Source: Nissolia schottii (Eukaryota > Streptophyta > Magnoliopsida > Fabales > Fabaceae). From it: a stretch of 64,000 bases of DNA. A program made the translations under genes and the position numbers. The notes under the pieces are model-generated. The model did not search any database. It saw only the letters and a program-made list of their open reading frames with translations, and was not told the origin of the DNA. The stretch is from positions 344,242 to 408,241 of the forward strand of contig QANU01111780.1 in assembly GCA_003254905.1 (NCBI GenBank), written 5' to 3'. This document shows, one piece after another, positions 58,938-64,000 of this stretch. The first letter of the stretch is position 1, and each line of letters starts with the position of its first letter.

Positions 58938-59084
58938 ATTGTGTTTGGTATTAGAGATGAAATAGAATGACATAGATAAAATAAAAAAATTTATCCTCCA
59001 ATTTTGTGTCTTTTCAAGAAAATACATGAATTTTTTGTCATCATGTTTTTGTCTCTTTGACTCGTCTTTAGTACTAATCACAAT
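58938..59084. repeat. hAT-like MITE (GTGTTTGG family), short copy
   Basis: The left end attgtgtttggtattagaga and the right end tctttagtactaatcacaat (roughly) are inverted. The inner phrases ttttgtgtcttttcaag and tttgtctctttgac recall the other members at 20814, 22171 and 41656. Confidence 0.45.
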
Positions 59085-62000
59085 TTTAGCATTTAAACAA
59101 TCTGGAGATATATTCTGATTTTACCCTAAAAAAATATATGGTGTCAAATTTACCTAAACTTTTTAGGTAAATAAAAACAAAAAGGAAAAAAGAAACCATT
59201 CTCCCACGCTATTACAAAAGGTACCATAATGAAAAAAGACATATCAAATAAACTTCAAAAAATGTTTTATGAGAATATAATCTTTGGGTTGCATTCAAAA
59301 AATAAGAAGGCATTTGAACTTTTTCCCATCTTTTTGCGTTGTCCATAAGTTTAGAAAGTTAACAGGGAGGTTCTTCTATCTTTTCAAACTATACAGTGCT
59401 ACGATTCTTCAACTTTATATATACCCGAGAAGAAAGGAATCATATTCCCATTTTTCTCTTCTTGATGTTGTATCTACTTTTATTCTATTCTTTTGCCCCC
59501 CACTAGGCACCAACAACTCTCAATTAACAAATTCTTTTGGATTCAAATCTAATTGATTTGGACTATAAGTCATAATTATGAAAATAATATTTTGTGGTTA
59601 CTAAGTTATTTTGTTAATTCACTGCTCATATTGTTTATACTTGTTGTGTGTTGTTGGGCATGTGATTAGGCGTGATTTTTTTCTCTTATTCGGGTATAGT
59701 TTATAACCTATTAGATTATATGGCGCTTCTTAAAAAAATAGAGGTATGATACCTTTTTTTTAAATCAATCAAATTAAATACTTAAAAAAAAAGTCAAATT
59801 AATCTATTTTTTTACTTAAGAATTAAAAGTTTTATATTTAGATTCATTTATTTTTTATTTATCTTAAATTGACTTCAAATTTATACTTAAATTTTTTTAT
59901 TCTAAAAAATAACTATTTTGATATGCAAATTTTTTATTTAAATTGGAATATAGATATATTTAAAAATAATGATATTCAGAATCAAAATAAAAGAAAAAAT
60001 AAGTAAATTTAACTATACACAATGTTACGGTGAGAAGAAAATTGATTTTAATTAATTAAAAAAAGATTCCATTTTTTTTAGAGGTACTATAATGTTCACC
60101 AAAAAGTAATTAGAAAATGACTTGAATTAACTAAGTATACGTTAATAATGAGTAAATATGAAATGCGTGATATAGTTAACAAATAAAATGAAATTTAAAC
60201 AATTTTCTCTTTTTACAAATCAAGCAATGCTACTAATTGTGTCAAAAGGATAAAATTATAATGGTTAAACTCTCGAGTTAACTTGTAATCTCTTACGGTC
60301 GAGTTTACGATTTTAGTATACAAAATGAGTTAACGCTTATGTAAACTCATATGAATTTAAGTAAACTCTCAATTCTACTAACAAGTTTACGAGTTAAAAT
60401 TTACCTACGAGTTTACCTCAAATTGTACAACTTTTTAAAAGTTGTTAGATACTTACCTGACTTTGTTTAGGTTAAAAAATATTTATTGAATTTATTAAGC
60501 TAATTTCATATATTTATCATAATTAAGTTATATTTTATCAAATTATAAAATAATGCGCATACAAAATAAAATATGACATAACAACTAAGTGTCATGCATT
60601 AAGGTGTATTTAATAATAATTCTTTTATTAATTTGATTTAAAATTAACATTATTCAATTTCAATTATAAATATAATATTTAATCATATTTAAGTCTTAAC
60701 CATGTTGAATTTGTTGAAACTACACCAATTTACTTAAACTCTCAAGTTTGATATTCTTAGATAAAACAAAAACTTTTAACAGAAATTATAAGTAGCTAGA
60801 TGAGATATAATTGTAGAACTCTTTTTTTTTTTAAATGTTATTATTCAAGTCACATTATTCTGAAACTTAATTTCTTACCAACATTCCGGCTAAGAAATTA
60901 TAGCAATTTTCTTACAAATTATTGCCCGCATCTTCTCTTAGTCTTTCCAACTATCTGGGAAGTACCTGTCAGCACGTAGTTAAAGACCACAGGTCAATTT
61001 TCTCGGGACTTGAAATTGAAGTAATTAGTCAAAGAACCAAAATGGTCAACTAATAATGTCACTGATTATGACAAAATTATGTGAATTATGCTATTGGTGG
61101 GGAGAAGGCCAATAATGGTTGAAGGAAGAGCATATTTGTCCAAAATAAATCATCTCATGTAGTAAAACCTTTTAGTTTTGTTTAAAGTGTCTGACGACCT
61201 TTGTTATTGAATGAATAAGAATAAAGTTTGTATTAAAAAAAATTAAAATATTTAATGCATTAAAAATTTTAACATATTTTATTTTAAGTTTTTTGATAAG
61301 TTCTTTAATTATCTAATTCATGTGTATATTTTTACCATTAATTAAATTATTTTATAACTTAAATTAGCTTCAACTTTTTAATTAATAATAAAAATTTATG
61401 CATAATTAAGTCACATAAATTTTTCACACATAAAAATCTATTAAATTTATCCTGTAACCACAAATACATTTTTTTTTTCATTTAAGTTCCAATCAATTTT
61501 ATTGTTTCGAAAAGAGTATAGAGATTATCATTATGGCAACCTCCCAAGTCACCAAAAAAGAAACAACCCAATATAGTAGAGCAAAATCTCACTGAAAACT
61601 CTAAAATAAAACTAAGTGAAAGATACCTTGCTTTTTTAAAGGAAAAAAAAACCTAAATCACAAATATCTTATAAAACAATATTGGGATACTTTTATATAT
61701 ATAGAAGCTGAGGTAATGCCTTACGTTAGTGATTGAGTGGACAACAAAATTTTATTCGTAATTCATGATCAGAATTTTTTGTTTTGTTTTATTTATTATT
61801 ATTATTATACTCATGATCATCAGAATCTTTAATTTTGATGAGATGGGAAGATGTTGTTTGACAACAGAAAGAGAGGCAAATCAATTGAGAGCAGAATAAG
61901 CGACTGAAGGAGTTGAATGGCTCAACAAGGTATATTCTATTTCTATTCAATCAGTGTCTGTTTAGAACTGTAGCTTTTTTAGTTTTATTTTTAACAAAGA

Positions 62001-62225
62001 TAAAAGAGAGGCTTTGTCCTCTTTAGAAGTCAGATCCGGCTCACTGCGGTCACTGTCAGTGCAATTTTCTCTATTCTATTTTGCTCTAATTGTTTCAATA
62101 ATTTTGGTATTTCTTTCTATTCTATTCTATTCTATTCAGGTTTAACCATGTTGGAATTTTTCAGTGTGAAATGGTGTAATTGCATAATTATAAGCCTTGC
62201 TATTCAACTCGACCTGACATAGCTA
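59085..62225. other. Intergenic AT-rich DNA; scattered gagtttacga motifs
   Basis: No gene is supported. Between 60270 and 60420 the phrase gagtttacg/aagtttacgagt recurs in both orientations, which suggests a decayed transposon end. A pentamer run (ctatt)n lies at about 62117-62140. A short open start at 61917 (atggctcaacaag then gtatat) could be a tiny first exon, but nothing follows it. Confidence 0.45.
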
Positions 62226-63480
62226 ATTGCAAATGTTATGAGTTTTGATGATGTCAAAAGAATATTAATTGGTTGCTAAATAAATGACAAATAAATGGTG
62301 CAAATGAGAAATTAATGACAATAAACTTTAAGGAAAAACTCCAAGCAGATTGGCTCTTTTAAATCAAATCAACATTGATGACCTGAATTGCTTGCAAAGA
62401 TCAAAGTCAAAAACTCACTTTGATATTACTTTCTCAGATTTATGTTCTTTCGTTAAAAGTTTTCTCTGGATAACTTTCTATAGTCATGGTTTTGATTCAA
62501 TCATTTAAAAACCTTTTGAAAAACTTTATGCTAAAAGAAATTATGTTAAACAAGTTTTTCATGAAGCATATAACTTGAATATAACATCACAAAGGTTTTC
62601 ATCAGGGTATATTGTGAAAAAATGGGGAAAAAATTGTTTTTAAAGGCCTTGTAATCGATTACCATATTAAAGGGAATCAATTACTTATTTTTGGAAATGT
62701 TGTAATTGATTACACATGAAGCTCGTAATTGATTACCTCTGTCCATTATGCCAAAATAAATTGACTTTTCAATAAGGGGTGTGTCCCTCCGAAAGTAATT
62801 TGTTTTGCACGATTTTAGGTCCTATAAATACCTTCTTTGATGCAACATTTCAAACAAGAGAAACTGAGTATCAATTACATTCAATCATTCTTTTTCTTCT
62901 ATTAATTTTGCATTAAAGTCTTGGCCAAAAAGTGTTATCACTTGCAAAACTTCATAGTTCTCAAACTTGTGTAATTTCTTCTTTGAGAGAGTGATTCTTA
63001 TTCTTCCTCTTGTATTTATGAAACATTGTAAGAGGGTGAGACATCCCTCAAGTGAATTAAGAGTGAGAAATCTCGTGTTTTTGAACTTAAGGGTGAGAGA
63101 TCTCTAGAAGTAAAAGCACTCAAGTGTTGTAAAAGTTTCCAAACACCTTGAAGGATTGGATCTAGAAGAAAAACTCAAGCAAATTGCTTTAGGACTAAAC
63201 ATAGGTCACAAAGGGTGACTGAACCAGGATAAATTTTCAAGTTTTGCTTTTCTTTTCCCTACTCTTTACTTTATTGGAATTTTAATTCTTTACTTACCAT
63301 GATTTATTCATCATCTTGTTCTTGATAAACGCATTATCTCCAAAACATCTTTATTCATTCATTTTAAGTTTTCTAAAGATTTTCTAAGGACAATTATAAG
63401 GATGGGTTTTTCTAAAAAGTTTACAAAAATATATAGAACTTAATTCACCCCTCCTTCTTAAGTTCTTGAGACCATTTGGC
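62225..63480 (+). mobile_element. LTR fragment with GTAATCGATTAC repeats
   Basis: Four copies of a g(t/g)aat(c/t)(g/a)attac motif lie at 62650-62740. I associate this motif with LTRs of legume retrotransposons. Upstream is gagttttgatgatgtcaaaa (about 62241), downstream a TATA-like cctataaatacctt at 62821. The block ends with aattcacccctccttcttaa at 63440-63465, which resembles the 3' end of such LTRs. No internal domain follows, so this is a solo or truncated LTR. The limits are approximate. Confidence 0.55.
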
Positions 63481-63779
63481 AACAACACAAGGATGTGCGA
63501 CAACACATGCGACACTGAGATTGTCCAATAAATTTCAAGGAAATGGCAAGAATCATGGAGTATGTGATAAATCATAAGTAGCAAACACTATTTCAATTCA
63601 AAATCGTGCAAGTCGTGCATGGTTTCCATTGAGCTATAAAGAATTATTCTTGCATAATAAATGTTTGATATAAAGCCTCTATTGTGTTAATTACATTTTT
63701 CTCACATATCCCATTGCAAGGCACATGATCAACTAACATATTTTCCACCTCCTTTCCCCTTTGGCATGGCCATCAAGGA

Positions 63780-64000
63780 AGAGAAAGAGGCAGCAAAGAC
63801 AGATAACCTGTTCGCCTGAAGACCAAGAACCTTGGAATTACTTACAAACCAGGCTGATGAATGTCATTAGCCAGAAGCATACCATATATAGCCCCAAGAT
63901 CAGCAAAGGAGAGAATAAGATGCCAAGCAATAGGAAGGGAAATGACACCAAAAGCACATATATCAACTTTCTATCCAACGCTATCCTATTAGAGGTTGAT
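63780..64000 (-). other. Unrecognised open stretch at the window edge
   Basis: On the minus strand about 63985-63846 reads VDICAFGVISLPIAWHLILS, continues FADLGAIYGMLLANDIHQPG and ends in a stop. It is hydrophobic and protein-like, with no family that I recognise. It could be the end of a gene that continues beyond the window, or chance. Confidence 0.25.

Noticed and set aside
61917..61930. Small first exon atggctcaacaag followed by gtatat
   Set aside because: No acceptor with a continuing frame was found before the LTR fragment, and five codons are not evidence of a gene.

Overview
This window looks like nuclear genomic DNA from a dicot plant, most likely a legume such as Glycine. It is AT-rich, its genes have introns, it carries a plant-type nuclear tRNA gene, and it is crowded with LTR retrotransposons and MITEs. 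Several LTR-like stretches carry motifs I associate with legume retroelements (repeated GTAATCGATTAC and GCTGAGCG). The species call is an inference from memory, not a search result.

Only five intact genes are well supported. The largest is a five-exon NPH3/RPT2-family (BTB-NPH3) gene on the + strand, 16970-23072. It predicts 635 residues and resembles the Arabidopsis At1g03010 type. A tRNA-Arg(ACG) gene follows at 23904-23976. Three small single-exon CC-type (ROXY-like) glutaredoxin genes lie about 15 kb apart: 25010-25306 (-), 40287-40595 (+) and 55008-55319 (+). Their active sites differ (CSMC, CCMC, CCLC) and so do their C-termini. In characterised plants such proteins work with TGA bZIP factors and in nitrogen or defence signalling; nothing here shows their targets.

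The rest is mobile DNA in layers. 1.7-8.9 kb: a decayed minus-strand Ty1/copia element with gag, protease, integrase and RNase H remnants, split inside gag by a 3.0 kb LTR-like insertion. 9-16.3 kb: a run of foldback elements, including a Mutator-type MITE with a perfect 9-bp target duplication and a Stowaway-like MITE. 28-30.4 kb: small gene and CACTA relics. 32.2-35.4 kb: a broken plant-mobile-domain gene whose 3' exons are tandemly duplicated in a 1.2 kb unit, with an ambiguous base at the junction. 37.1-37.7 kb: a 644-base assembly gap inside an AT microsatellite. 39.6 kb: a near-perfect palindromic MITE upstream of the second glutaredoxin. 44.7-46.2 kb: a LINE 3' end. 46.2-46.7 and 57.1-57.6 kb: two copies of a roughly 490 bp MITE. 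47.1-52.0 kb: a CACTA terminus followed by a copia-like LTR that is interrupted by a 2.9 kb solo LTR with a perfect 5-bp target duplication. 56.2-58.5 kb: a 2.3 kb non-autonomous CACTA-like element that carries the second MITE copy. 62.2-63.5 kb: another LTR fragment.

I found no clearly new molecular system. The points most worth a second look are the divergence among the glutaredoxin copies, the MITEs in three of the four introns of the BTB-NPH3 gene, its C-terminal RRRHSVS tail, and the tandem duplication with a suspicious junction.
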